Shown here: positions 1-7,058 of the stretch, one piece after another | Numbering within the stretch: the first letter of the stretch is position 1 | Layout: each line of letters starts with the position of its first letter | Program-made: the position numbers and the translations under genes | Source of the DNA: an uncultured Prevotella sp. | GTDB taxonomy: Bacteria > Bacteroidota > Bacteroidia > Bacteroidales > Bacteroidaceae | Length of the DNA stretch: 64,000 bases | Direction of reading: 5' to 3' | NCBI GenBank assembly: GCA_900540885.1 | Contig: UQHJ01000001.1 | Location: forward strand, 71,065 to 135,064 | The notes under the pieces: generated by a model | Database searches by the model: none | The model's input: only the letters and a program-made list of their open reading frames with translations | Told to the model about the DNA's origin: nothing

Positions 1-1
1 G

Positions 2-265
2 CGCCAGCAAATCCATTTCGAACCCATCGGTTTTGAACTATTGCCCGAAGCGTTTACAATCAAAGAGTTGCAAAACCTTTACGAGGCAATATTAGACGTT
101 CACTTTGACCGCCGCAACTTTTACAATAAAATGAAACGGCTCGAAATGCTTGATGCAACGAACGAGAAGGTGAATCCTTCTAAAAAGAAAGAAGCCATCC
201 TCTTCCGCTTCAACAAAGCCAAGTATAACGAATTGAAGCAAAAAGGGTTTAGATTAGAATTTTGA
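2..265 (+). CDS. NUDIX/NrtR-like protein, C-terminal winged-helix part (5' truncated by window edge)
   Basis: An open frame enters from the left edge and ends at TGA 263-265, so only the last 87 codons are visible. The segment (LPEAFTIKELQNLYEAI, then DRRNFYNKMKRL) is the winged-helix tail found on many Bacteroidetes NUDIX proteins of the NrtR type, where a NUDIX fold fused to a DNA-binding domain senses ADP-ribose-like ligands. The NUDIX part itself lies outside the window. The stop codon overlaps an 18-bp repeat end (259-276), and the next gene, an ADP-ribosylglycohydrolase, starts 25 bp later on the same strand. That suggests a shared ADP-ribose theme. Regulator versus plain hydrolase cannot be decided here. 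Confidence 0.7.
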   Translation, partial: RQQIHFEPIGFELLPEAFTIKELQNLYEAILDVHFDRRNFYNKMKRLEMLDATNEKVNPSKKKEAILFRFNKAKYNELKQKGFRLEF

Positions 266-276
266 ACACCTACTTA
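259..276. repeat. Solo 18-bp end of the AAGTAGGTGTTC repeat family
   Basis: ATTTTGAACACCTACTTA is the terminal sequence shared by the palindromic elements at 45829-46014, 7895-8082 (diverged), 5484-5889 and 61205-61251. Here it stands alone, overlapping the stop codon of the NUDIX gene, followed by the small palindrome ACTTAAAATCTTAAGT before the next start codon. Confidence 0.55.
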
Positions 277-290
277 AAATCTTAAGTACC

Positions 291-2345
291 ATGTTAGGAG
301 CAATTATTGGTGACATTGTGGGTAGCACCCGCGAATGGCACAACATTAAGACCACGAATTTTGAACTTGTGCCTTTAGACAGTCGCTTTACTGACGATAC
401 AGTGATGACACTTGCCGTGGCAGAATGGTTGATGCAAGATGCACTGCATCGCCCCGAAACCTTAGTCGCTTGTATGCAGCGTTTGGGTCGTCAATATCCG
501 GACGCAGGTTACGGTCGCAGTTTTAAACAGTGGATATGGAGTGAAAATGCCCAAGCTTACCATAGCTATGGCAATGGTTCGGGCATGAGAGTAAGTCCCG
601 TAGGTTTATATGCTAGAACGCTCAAGGAAGCATTAGAGTTGGCTCGCATTACGGCCTCCGTTACGCACAACCACCCCGAGGGCATCAAAGGAGCGCAGGC
701 CATTGCCGCCTGTGTCTTTCTCAAAAAGTATGGTAAGAGCGATGTCATTATTCGTCGTTTCATATCAGACTATATAAAATATAACTTACACTTCCGTTTG
801 GCAGATCTTCGTTCGCAATACACGTTTGACGTGACTTGTCAGGGCAGTGTGCCTATTGCCATTCAAGCCTATTTAGAAGGTGAAGATTCTTCTGCGGAGT
901 ACGCTTTGCGTTTAGCGATATCGATGGGTGGTGATTCTGATACGATTGGTGCGATGACGGCGGCTATTGCTGATGCTGAACGATTTAATACTCTCTGCAG
1001 CAAAGAGACCTTCTCGTCAGAACTCGTAAGGAAATGTCGTGCTTTGCTTACTGCAGAGTTGCTCGATATTAACGACCGATTTGAACATTTCTTGGTGCAA
1101 AGGCAGTCAGCCCTTTTACGAGAAAAGCGCACAGAACGTCATAGCTCGATACCGACTGAGACTATCAAGGCTCAAACGCGCGACCGCATTCGAGGTTCAC
1201 TCATCGGAGGCGCGATAGGTGATGCCTTGGGCTATCCCATAGAGTTTATGAGTCGCAATAGCATCTTGTCGCAGTACGGTCGTCGCGGCATCACCACGTT
1301 TAGTCTTGATCGCCAAGGCAAGGCATTGATTAGTGATGATACGCAGATGACGCTCTTTACGGCCAACGGACTTCTATTTGGTGTTACGCGCGGATACACG
1401 CATGGTGTTGCGGGTCCACCCGAGTCATACGTTCGTTTCGCTTATTTGGATTGGTATTACACACAAGGTGGTGGCGCAGACGTTAAATTCCAACCACACA
1501 CGTGGCTTCACTCTCTGCCTGAATTGAATAGCCTTCGTGCGCCAGGTAATACCTGTCTGTCAGCTTGTGAAGCATTGCTTCATCATCGAGAGGTAAAGAA
1601 CTATAGTAAGGGTTGTGGAGGTATTATGCGCGTTGCCCCGATGGCGCTATTGTGTGCCGGATATTGGAGTCGTAATAAGCGCTTTTATGGTGAGGCTGAA
1701 ATGGACAAGGCTGGTGCTGAAATAGCAGCCATTACTCATAAGCACCCTTTAGGCTTCTTGCCTGCAGCCATGCTAACTCACCTCCTTTTTCAAATAATTC
1801 AGAAGAATGAAAAAGTAGTAAGGGCTTCTATTGCAGACATGGTTCTTGATAGTACACATGCACTTCTCAACTTTGGTAACTATCGTCGTGAAACGGCTTA
1901 TCTATCCAAACTGACAAGAGAGGCCGTCGTGTTAGCCCTCAACGATGAAAGCGATGCTGAAAACATTCGTCGATTAGGTGAAGGTTGGACGGGTGAAGAG
2001 GCGTGGGCTATTGCCGTCTATTGTGTAGTTCGTCACGTTGACAACATAGAAGAGGCTATCCTTGCCGCCGTCAATCATGATGGTGATAGTGACTCTACAG
2101 GAGCCATTTGTGGCAACATCATGGGAGCTATTTATGGTTACGAGGTCATTAAGCGGCTCAACTTATGTTGTCCGCGCGGAATAGATTTAGAGCAAACGCT
2201 TGAGTTAGCTCCTATTATTCTTTCCATGGCTGATGACCTTTATACAAGTTGTATCATTGATGATTACGCTCCGATTGATATGCCCGAAAAGGAACAATGG
2301 TACGAGCGCTATTGTTGTTGTAAAGCCACATTTGGAAAGAGATAA
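291..2345 (+). CDS. Tandem double-domain ADP-ribosylglycohydrolase (DraG/ARH fold)
   Basis: The 684-residue protein contains two complete ADP-ribosylglycohydrolase domains, roughly residues 1-275 and 299-650. Usual family members have one domain of about 300 residues. The first domain begins LGAIIGDIVGS and carries TDDTVMT and GGDSDTIGAM. The second begins RGSLIGGAIGDALG and carries SDDTQMT and DGDSDSTGA. These acidic clusters are the dinuclear metal ligands of the family, so both sites look intact. The family removes ADP-ribose from protein side chains or cleaves related ADP-ribosyl bonds; the substrate is unknown here. It lies 25 bp behind the NUDIX/winged-helix gene and is probably co-transcribed with it. 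No signal peptide, so cytosolic. Confidence 0.88.
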   Translation: MLGAIIGDIVGSTREWHNIKTTNFELVPLDSRFTDDTVMTLAVAEWLMQDALHRPETLVACMQRLGRQYPDAGYGRSFKQWIWSENAQAYHSYGNGSGMRVSPVGLYARTLKEALELARITASVTHNHPEGIKGAQAIAACVFLKKYGKSDVIIRRFISDYIKYNLHFRLADLRSQYTFDVTCQGSVPIAIQAYLEGEDSSAEYALRLAISMGGDSDTIGAMTAAIADAERFNTLCSKETFSSELVRKCRALLTAELLDINDRFEHFLVQRQSALLREKRTERHSSIPTETIKAQTRDRIRGSLIGGAIGDALGYPIEFMSRNSILSQYGRRGITTFSLDRQGKALISDDTQMTLFTANGLLFGVTRGYTHGVAGPPESYVRFAYLDWYYTQGGGADVKFQPHTWLHSLPELNSLRAPGNTCLSACEALLHHREVKNYSKGCGGIMRVAPMALLCAGYWSRNKRFYGEAEMDKAGAEIAAITHKHPLGFLPAAMLTHLLFQIIQKNEKVVRASIADMVLDSTHALLNFGNYRRETAYLSKLTREAVVLALNDESDAENIRRLGEGWTGEEAWAIAVYCVVRHVDNIEEAILAAVNHDGDSDSTGAICGNIMGAIYGYEVIKRLNLCCPRGIDLEQTLELAPIILSMADDLYTSCIIDDYAPIDMPEKEQWYERYCCCKATFGKR

Positions 2346-2411
2346 GCTGTAATTTATAGAACAGATGGGCGCACGAACGCGTTATGTACGACCGATAAAT
2401 AGAACTAAATA

Positions 2412-2540
2412 GTTCTTTATTTGAGGAAGTTTCCATTCCTCTAAAATGTAATATTCTCATATTTATTTGTATTTTTGTCACGAACGTTGTTTGGTTATAG
2501 ATCGGACATAAATATGAAATCTTTAATAATAAAAAAATGG
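2412..2540 (+). repeat. Accessory-unit leader, copy A (hairpin plus promoter)
   Basis: First of three near-identical leader blocks (others at 5261-5368 and 6935-7058). Each has a hairpin (here 2420-2445, arms TTTGAGGAA and TTCCTCTAAA) and then a TATTTTTG -7 motif (2470-2477). In copies A and C the start region of the effector-type gene follows. The repeat marks the left boundary of accessory unit A. Confidence 0.75.
2470..2477 (+). promoter_or_regulatory. Putative -7 promoter element of unit A
   Basis: TATTTTTG fits the Bacteroidetes -7 consensus TAnnTTTG. It is conserved in all three leader copies (also 5322-5329 and 6995-7002). No convincing -33 TTTG at the usual distance, so the call rests on the -7 match and on conservation. 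Confidence 0.45.
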
Positions 2541-2862
2541 ATAGAAAAAATTAACTTTAAACGACTTGCCTCAAATACGCAAGAAACAAACATCTTCAAG
2601 AGCAGCGAATAGTGGCGTTAAAGGGACGAAAGATAATCCTTTCTCTGAGGACGAAGTACTCTCTTTAATCGACAAAGGCAAATTTAAGGGTGGATATGTA
2701 GAAAGCAAAGATGGCTTAGTAAGTTATTGGTTGGGCGAAGCAGAAGTCATTGCGTATAATTCAGCCAGTGAAGAAGACTTTATCTTTGACTTTAATAGTG
2801 ATTTCTACAAGGATTTCTGCAATATTTATTACAAAGGCAGGCTGAATACAGAAACTTGCTGA
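2537..2862 (+). pseudogene. Truncated, frameshifted copy of the effector gene (unit A)
   Basis: This is a copy of the first third of the gene at 7059-7889. The native ATG at 2537 is out of frame because an A-run has six A where the intact copy has seven, giving a stop after five codons. An open frame resumes from a TTG at 2566 and matches the intact protein nearly perfectly up to FCNIYY, then ends in nine unrelated residues (KGRLNTETC). The break is followed by a relic of the repeat arm seen at 5458-5484. Translation from the TTG would give a 98-residue N-terminal fragment with no glycine-zipper region. Called a pseudogene, although a slipped A-run could restore the start. Confidence 0.7.
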
Positions 2863-2887
2863 AGTTATTTTTTACACATTACAAAAT

Positions 2888-3445
2888 ATGAAAAGGCTTC
2901 AAAATAACAAAATCGCGTTATTCCTTAATAGAATATTATATGCCATATATGAAGTTTGGACTTTTTCAAATCAACTTGTTTATTGGTTTGTCGGTTGGAC
3001 GTTTGGTCGCCCCTTATATAGCATTCCGTTCATAAGAAAAAGGATAAATGAGCGTGAAGGAGTTACGGATTACAAATCTTTAAGTAATAAATTTAAAATA
3101 CCAAAATCGGCTTTTATCTATAATGGACTTTCCATCTTCATTTTTGTCCTTCCTATTTTTGCGGTGTTAAATGGCGTAACAATCATAATAAGTAACCCCT
3201 TAAAGCGGTTGTATACCAAAAGTCCTGTATTCATAGTTTTATTTATTTCGGTATTTCTGATTTCTTTCTTTTTAAATAATTATTTCTTTTGGAATGAAGA
3301 CAGATACCTTACATTCTTTCCTTCTTTTAAGAAAGAACATATAATAAAGAAATTTGCATGGATAGTCGGAACTTTTGCTGCATTAGTTTTACTTACAGTA
3401 CTAAATATAAGGACCTTTTGTTACATTATAAATGCATCTAAATAA
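2888..3445 (+). CDS. 4-TM membrane protein, putative immunity protein (unit A)
   Basis: The 185-residue protein has hydrophobic segments near residues 15-40, 75-100, 110-130 and 155-175, separated by basic loops with a conserved NPLKRLY motif. The C-terminus IVGTFAALVLLTVLN is nearly identical in the paralogues at 5989-6558 and 8094-8681, while the N-terminal half diverges. I recognise no named family. It sits directly after the effector gene and 2 bp before the glycosyltransferase, so it is probably translationally coupled. Inner-membrane protection against the co-encoded glycine-zipper effector is the best reading (inference); an accessory exporter is an alternative. Confidence 0.7.
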   Translation: MKRLQNNKIALFLNRILYAIYEVWTFSNQLVYWFVGWTFGRPLYSIPFIRKRINEREGVTDYKSLSNKFKIPKSAFIYNGLSIFIFVLPIFAVLNGVTIIISNPLKRLYTKSPVFIVLFISVFLISFFLNNYFFWNEDRYLTFFPSFKKEHIIKKFAWIVGTFAALVLLTVLNIRTFCYIINASK

Positions 3446-3447
3446 TT

Positions 3448-5259
3448 ATGCGAATAGCTTACATTTCAAATAACAACCCACGTGACATCAATAATTGGTC
3501 AGGCACTCCTTACCATATTATATCAGCTTTGAGCAAATACCATGAAGTAGATTGGGTGGGTGGTGGCACTCTACATGGAGCTTTGTGGCATCACCGTTTT
3601 TTAAATAATAAGAAGCCGTTTAATTTGTTGGATTATAATGAAGATATAGGCCATGTGGTATCAAACTTTGTAAAAGATGGGAAGTATGACATTGCGATTT
3701 CTTCTACATATTCCATGTGCTCGTTTCTTGATATAGATATTCCACTCATAGCGTTTAGTGACCTCACTTACAACCTCTGCACTACCTATTTAAAGCGTGC
3801 TCCAGATGAGTTAAAAGAACAAGCCATGCAAATAGAAAAAGACTTTTTGCAATTAGCTGATGCTATAATCTATCCGTCATCGTTTGCAAAAGACGCAGCT
3901 ATGGCTGATTATAACATAGAAGAAAACAAAATTCATATTCTCGATTTTGGTGCAAATATACCAACGCCAGTAGGGGTAAAAGTTGATGAGTTTGAGAGTG
4001 ATATTTGCAAATTAGTTTTTATAGGTCGGAATTGGGTAAAGAAAGGTGGTAACAAAGCTTTAGCCACTTATTCTTTATTAAAAACTCAAGGCTTCCCTTG
4101 CGAACTTACAATAATTGGTTGTGAACCTCCTTATAAGGTTGAGGATTCAGATGTGAAGGTATTTCCTTGGTTGGACAAATCGAATGCGGACGATTTGCTT
4201 CTCTATGATAAAATTATGCGGGAAAGCCATTTCTTGATACTTCCTACAGAATTTGATGCCTATGGCATTGTCTTTTGTGAGGCCTCAGCCTATGGTATAC
4301 CAAGTTTAGCTCCTAATGTAGGCGGCGTGAGCCAACCTATTCGTGAGGGGTTAAATGGCTATTTGCTATCTTCTCATGCGTCAGCCTCAGATTATGCCGA
4401 GAAAATCAAGACAATCTTTCAAGACAAGGAAAAATATAGAACTTTACGACTGACATCACGCAACGAATATGACACAAGATTAAATTGGGATATTTGGACA
4501 AAATCAATGAATACTATTATGGATAATGTCGTTCGAGACAAACAGATAAAAAGAGTGGAAAATAACTATGGCATAATCGAAAAGGTAGAAAATGAAAAGG
4601 GTGCAGAAGCAGATAGTTTCTATATTCCAGTATATGCTTTTAATTTGAAATCTCGCCCTGATCGCTTAGCTCATTTGCAACACCAATTTGAGGATAAGCC
4701 CGAATTTAAGGTTACACATATTACAGCAATTAAGCATGATATTGGTGCTATTGGATTATGGGAAAGCATTTGTAAAGCAGTTGCTATGGCTCAAAAGCAA
4801 AATGAAGACATTATCGTATTATGCGAAGACGATCATGAATTTACGCAATATTATAGTGTTGATTATCTATTATCAAATATAGCAGAGGCTTACGCACAAG
4901 GTGCAGAATTGCTAAATGGAGGCATAGGTGGATTTGGTAATGCTGTTCCAGTAGATACAAATAGAAGTTGTGTTGACTGGTTCTGGTGTACCCAGTTTGT
5001 AGTTCTATTCGCTCCCATCTTTTCTAAGATTTTGAACTATGACTTTAAGGAAGGAGATACAGCTGATGGCGTGTTATCTCATATAGCAGATAGTCCTCAA
5101 GTGATGTATCCACCAATTTCAACTCAAAAAGACTTTGGGTATTCAGACATCATACAACGTCAACCAATGTTTCAAAACAGGTTATTCTACTCTTGCAATA
5201 AAAGGCTTGCAAGTATACATAGCGTCTATCAGAAATACTTGAGGGGGAGTAAGTACTAA
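3448..5259 (+). CDS. GT4-GT25 fusion glycosyltransferase
   Basis: The 603-residue protein has two glycosyltransferase modules. Residues 1 to about 365 are a GT-B (GT4-like) enzyme with N-terminal RIAYISNNNP and the nucleotide-sugar site region PTEFDAYGIVFCEASAYG. Residues about 390-590 resemble the GT25/LPS glycosyltransferase family: NLKSRPDRL at about 397-405 and the acidic metal-binding motif VLCEDDHEF near 459. GT25 enzymes commonly add sugars to lipooligosaccharide or LPS. This is the only intact copy; the downstream units keep deleted remnants at 6560-6932 and 8672-8732. It starts 2 bp after the 4-TM gene. Two catalytic modules in one chain suggest two successive transfers. Confidence 0.8.
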   Translation: MRIAYISNNNPRDINNWSGTPYHIISALSKYHEVDWVGGGTLHGALWHHRFLNNKKPFNLLDYNEDIGHVVSNFVKDGKYDIAISSTYSMCSFLDIDIPLIAFSDLTYNLCTTYLKRAPDELKEQAMQIEKDFLQLADAIIYPSSFAKDAAMADYNIEENKIHILDFGANIPTPVGVKVDEFESDICKLVFIGRNWVKKGGNKALATYSLLKTQGFPCELTIIGCEPPYKVEDSDVKVFPWLDKSNADDLLLYDKIMRESHFLILPTEFDAYGIVFCEASAYGIPSLAPNVGGVSQPIREGLNGYLLSSHASASDYAEKIKTIFQDKEKYRTLRLTSRNEYDTRLNWDIWTKSMNTIMDNVVRDKQIKRVENNYGIIEKVENEKGAEADSFYIPVYAFNLKSRPDRLAHLQHQFEDKPEFKVTHITAIKHDIGAIGLWESICKAVAMAQKQNEDIIVLCEDDHEFTQYYSVDYLLSNIAEAYAQGAELLNGGIGGFGNAVPVDTNRSCVDWFWCTQFVVLFAPIFSKILNYDFKEGDTADGVLSHIADSPQVMYPPISTQKDFGYSDIIQRQPMFQNRLFYSCNKRLASIHSVYQKYLRGSKY

Positions 5260-5260
5260 G

Positions 5261-5368
5261 GATTTCTTTATTTGAGAAAGTTTCCTTTCCTCAAATAATG
5301 TAATATTCTCATATTTATTTGTATTTTTGTTGTGAATATTGTTTGGTCATAGATCGAATATAAGTAAT
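5261..5368 (+). repeat. Accessory-unit leader, copy B
   Basis: Second copy of the leader: hairpin 5271-5295 (TTTGAGAAAG / TTTCCTCAAA) and -7 motif TATTTTTG at 5322-5329. It follows the glycosyltransferase stop directly, but no effector gene follows it. It runs instead into the inverted-repeat element 5363-5484, so unit B has lost its effector. Confidence 0.7.
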
Positions 5369-5484
5369 GTTTAAAAAATAACTTCCGCAATTTTTCTGTT
5401 GCAGTTTATATTTAGCTCAATTGCCAAATCATCAAATGCTCTTGATCGCAGATTTTCTGCGGAAGTTATTTTTTGAACATTACT
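5363..5484. repeat. 122-bp element with 27-bp inverted ends
   Basis: Arms 5363-5389 and 5458-5484 are 27-bp inverted repeats with one mismatch (core AATAACTTCCGCA), enclosing 68 bp with no coding potential. A diverged copy of the right arm (GAAGTTATTTTTT) lies at about 2859-2883 after the truncated effector. It may be a small non-autonomous element or a processing structure between effector and membrane-protein gene. Confidence 0.6.
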
Positions 5485-5889
5485 AAGTAGGTGCTCAAAA
5501 TTATTTTAGGGGCGTTCTAAAAATTCTGTTTTTTAGAATGTTCTAATTCTGTCGGTTGATTTGCACCCTCTCGAAAGTGCCTTTTTGAAAGCAAACTCAG
5601 TCACATAGCCCGCTATGCTCCTTCGTTTGCTTTCAAAAATACACTTCCGATAGGGCACAAATCAACGCGCCAGAATTTTTAGAACACCCCTTTAAATATC
5701 CAAAGTGCTCTATCGGGATGCAGTTTTTTGTGTGAAATTGTTCTCTCCCGATAACGGGGAAGTCGGAGGGGGGCATAACGGGTTATGTGACTGAGAACAA
5801 AGGAACAAGAAGTGCCAGAGAGAGAGCTTTGGATATTAAAATAATGCAGAACATAAAATCTAAAATTATTTTGAATACCTACTTATAAA
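5484..5889. repeat. Interrupted palindromic element with AAGTAGGT ends
   Basis: Ends at 5485-5509 (TAAGTAGGTGCTCAAAAT) and about 5863-5888 (ATTTTGAATACCTACTTA) are inverted with a few mismatches and match the ends of the element at 45829-46014. Inside are the complete 182-bp element 5509-5690 and a further imperfect palindrome (5695-5846) centred on CATAACGGGTTATG. I read it as a nest of successive insertions between the unit B leader and its membrane-protein gene. No ORF. Confidence 0.55.
5509..5690. mobile_element. 182-bp MITE-like palindrome, copy 1
   Basis: The ends are inverted (GGGGCGTTCTAAAAATTCTG at 5509 and its near-perfect complement ending at 5690) and the element is flanked on both sides by TTTA (5505-5508 and 5691-5694), as expected for a 4-bp target duplication. 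The centre contains CATAGCCCGCTATG. A second copy of exactly the same length is at 52949-53130. No coding capacity, so it would have to be moved by a transposase elsewhere. Confidence 0.7.
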
Positions 5890-5988
5890 ATTATATTAGT
5901 TGATTACCAACGTGATATAGCTTTATAACCACATAATTTCAAAATGAAATCCGAATAATAAGAACACATCTTAAGAGAAAATTTTACT

Positions 5989-6558
5989 ATGATTAACAAA
6001 ATTGATTGGTTGGCAAATCGAGTCTTGTTTTCTATATTTGATTTAGCTGCTCCTTTATACTGCTTAATTAGTTGGTTCGTATATAGGGCTATTTGGCGTC
6101 CATATAATAGTATACCATTTATACAGAAAAGGATTAAAAAAAGTTTTGGAGAAGATTATGACTCTCTCGTAAAGTGGTATGAAGATTGGTCTCCATATAA
6201 GAGCCCAGAAGCATTTTATAGGGTTTATTGGCAAGAGCATAAAATATCAACATGGTTTCTTTTCTTGCCAATATCTTTATTCTTAAATGTAGTAACATTA
6301 ATTGTAGGGAATCCTTTAAGGCGATTATATAATATTGAAGTAGGATTAATGTTCTTAGCTGTTCTAATAGTACTATTATCTAGTTGGTTGGGCGAATTTC
6401 TCTTTTGGAAAAAAGATAGACATTATGAATATGTCAAAATTTTCTTGAAGGAAAACTTTATAAAGAGACTTGTCTGGATTATTGGAACACTTGTCGCATT
6501 AGTCTTACTAACTGTGATAGATTTTAGATTATTGGGCTATATTATAGGAGCAAATTAA
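5989..6558 (+). CDS. 4-TM membrane protein, putative immunity protein (unit B)
   Basis: The 189-residue paralogue of the proteins at 2888-3445 and 8094-8681 is closer to the latter: both contain WSPY, a YRxYxQExKIS segment, NPLRRLY-type and FFWKKD-type motifs. Four hydrophobic segments are visible (about 15-40, 83-105, 112-135, 158-180). Its effector partner is missing: the leader at 5261 is followed only by repeats. It is therefore an orphan membrane gene 2 bp upstream of a broken glycosyltransferase. An intact frame beside decayed neighbours suggests selection for the membrane protein itself, consistent with an immunity function (inference). Confidence 0.68.
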   Translation: MINKIDWLANRVLFSIFDLAAPLYCLISWFVYRAIWRPYNSIPFIQKRIKKSFGEDYDSLVKWYEDWSPYKSPEAFYRVYWQEHKISTWFLFLPISLFLNVVTLIVGNPLRRLYNIEVGLMFLAVLIVLLSSWLGEFLFWKKDRHYEYVKIFLKENFIKRLVWIIGTLVALVLLTVIDFRLLGYIIGAN

Positions 6559-6559
6559 G

Positions 6560-6932
6560 ATGCGAATAGCTTACATATTCAAATAACAACCCACGTGACA
6601 TCAATAATTGGTAATGTAGTTCCAGTAGCTACAAATAGAAGTTGTGTTGACTGGTTCTGGTGTACCCAGTTTGTAGTTCTATTCGCTCCCATTTTTCTAA
6701 AATTTTAAACTATAACTTTAAGGAAGGAGATACAGCTGATGGCGTGTTATCTCATATAGCAGATAGTCCTCAAGTGATGTATCCACCAATTTCAACTCAA
6801 AAAGACTTTGGGTATTCAGACATCATACAACGTCAACCAATATTTCAAAACAGGTTATTCTACTCTTGTAATAAAAGGCTTGCAAGTATACATAGCGTCT
6901 ATCAGAAATATTTGAAGGGGAGGAAGTACTAA
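6560..6932 (+). pseudogene. Internally deleted glycosyltransferase remnant (unit B)
   Basis: The first ~52 bp match the start of the gene at 3448 with a one-base insertion, then the sequence jumps to its last ~320 bp. The junction lies at a shared TTGGT, suggesting a short-homology deletion of about 1.4 kb. A second one-base loss occurs in the CCCATTTTTC run. The remaining 3' frame still spells SKILNYNFKEGDTADG and the end of the GT25 domain. No enzyme can be made. Confidence 0.85.
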
Positions 6933-6934
6933 GG

Positions 6935-7058
6935 AATTCTTTATTTGAGAAAGTTTCCTTTCCTCAAATAATGTAATATTCTCATATTTATTTGTATTTT
7001 TGTCACGAATGTTATTTGGTAATAGATCGAATATAAATATGAAATCTTTAATAAAAAA
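6935..7058 (+). repeat. Accessory-unit leader, copy C
   Basis: Third copy of the leader: hairpin 6944-6968, -7 motif TATTTTTG at 6995-7002, then a 3' part matching copy A up to the effector ATG. This copy precedes the only intact effector gene. Confidence 0.75.

Noticed and set aside
6660..6932. 90-aa open frame as a separate small gene
   Set aside because: It is the 3' end of the deleted glycosyltransferase with an out-of-family start; treated as part of a pseudogene.
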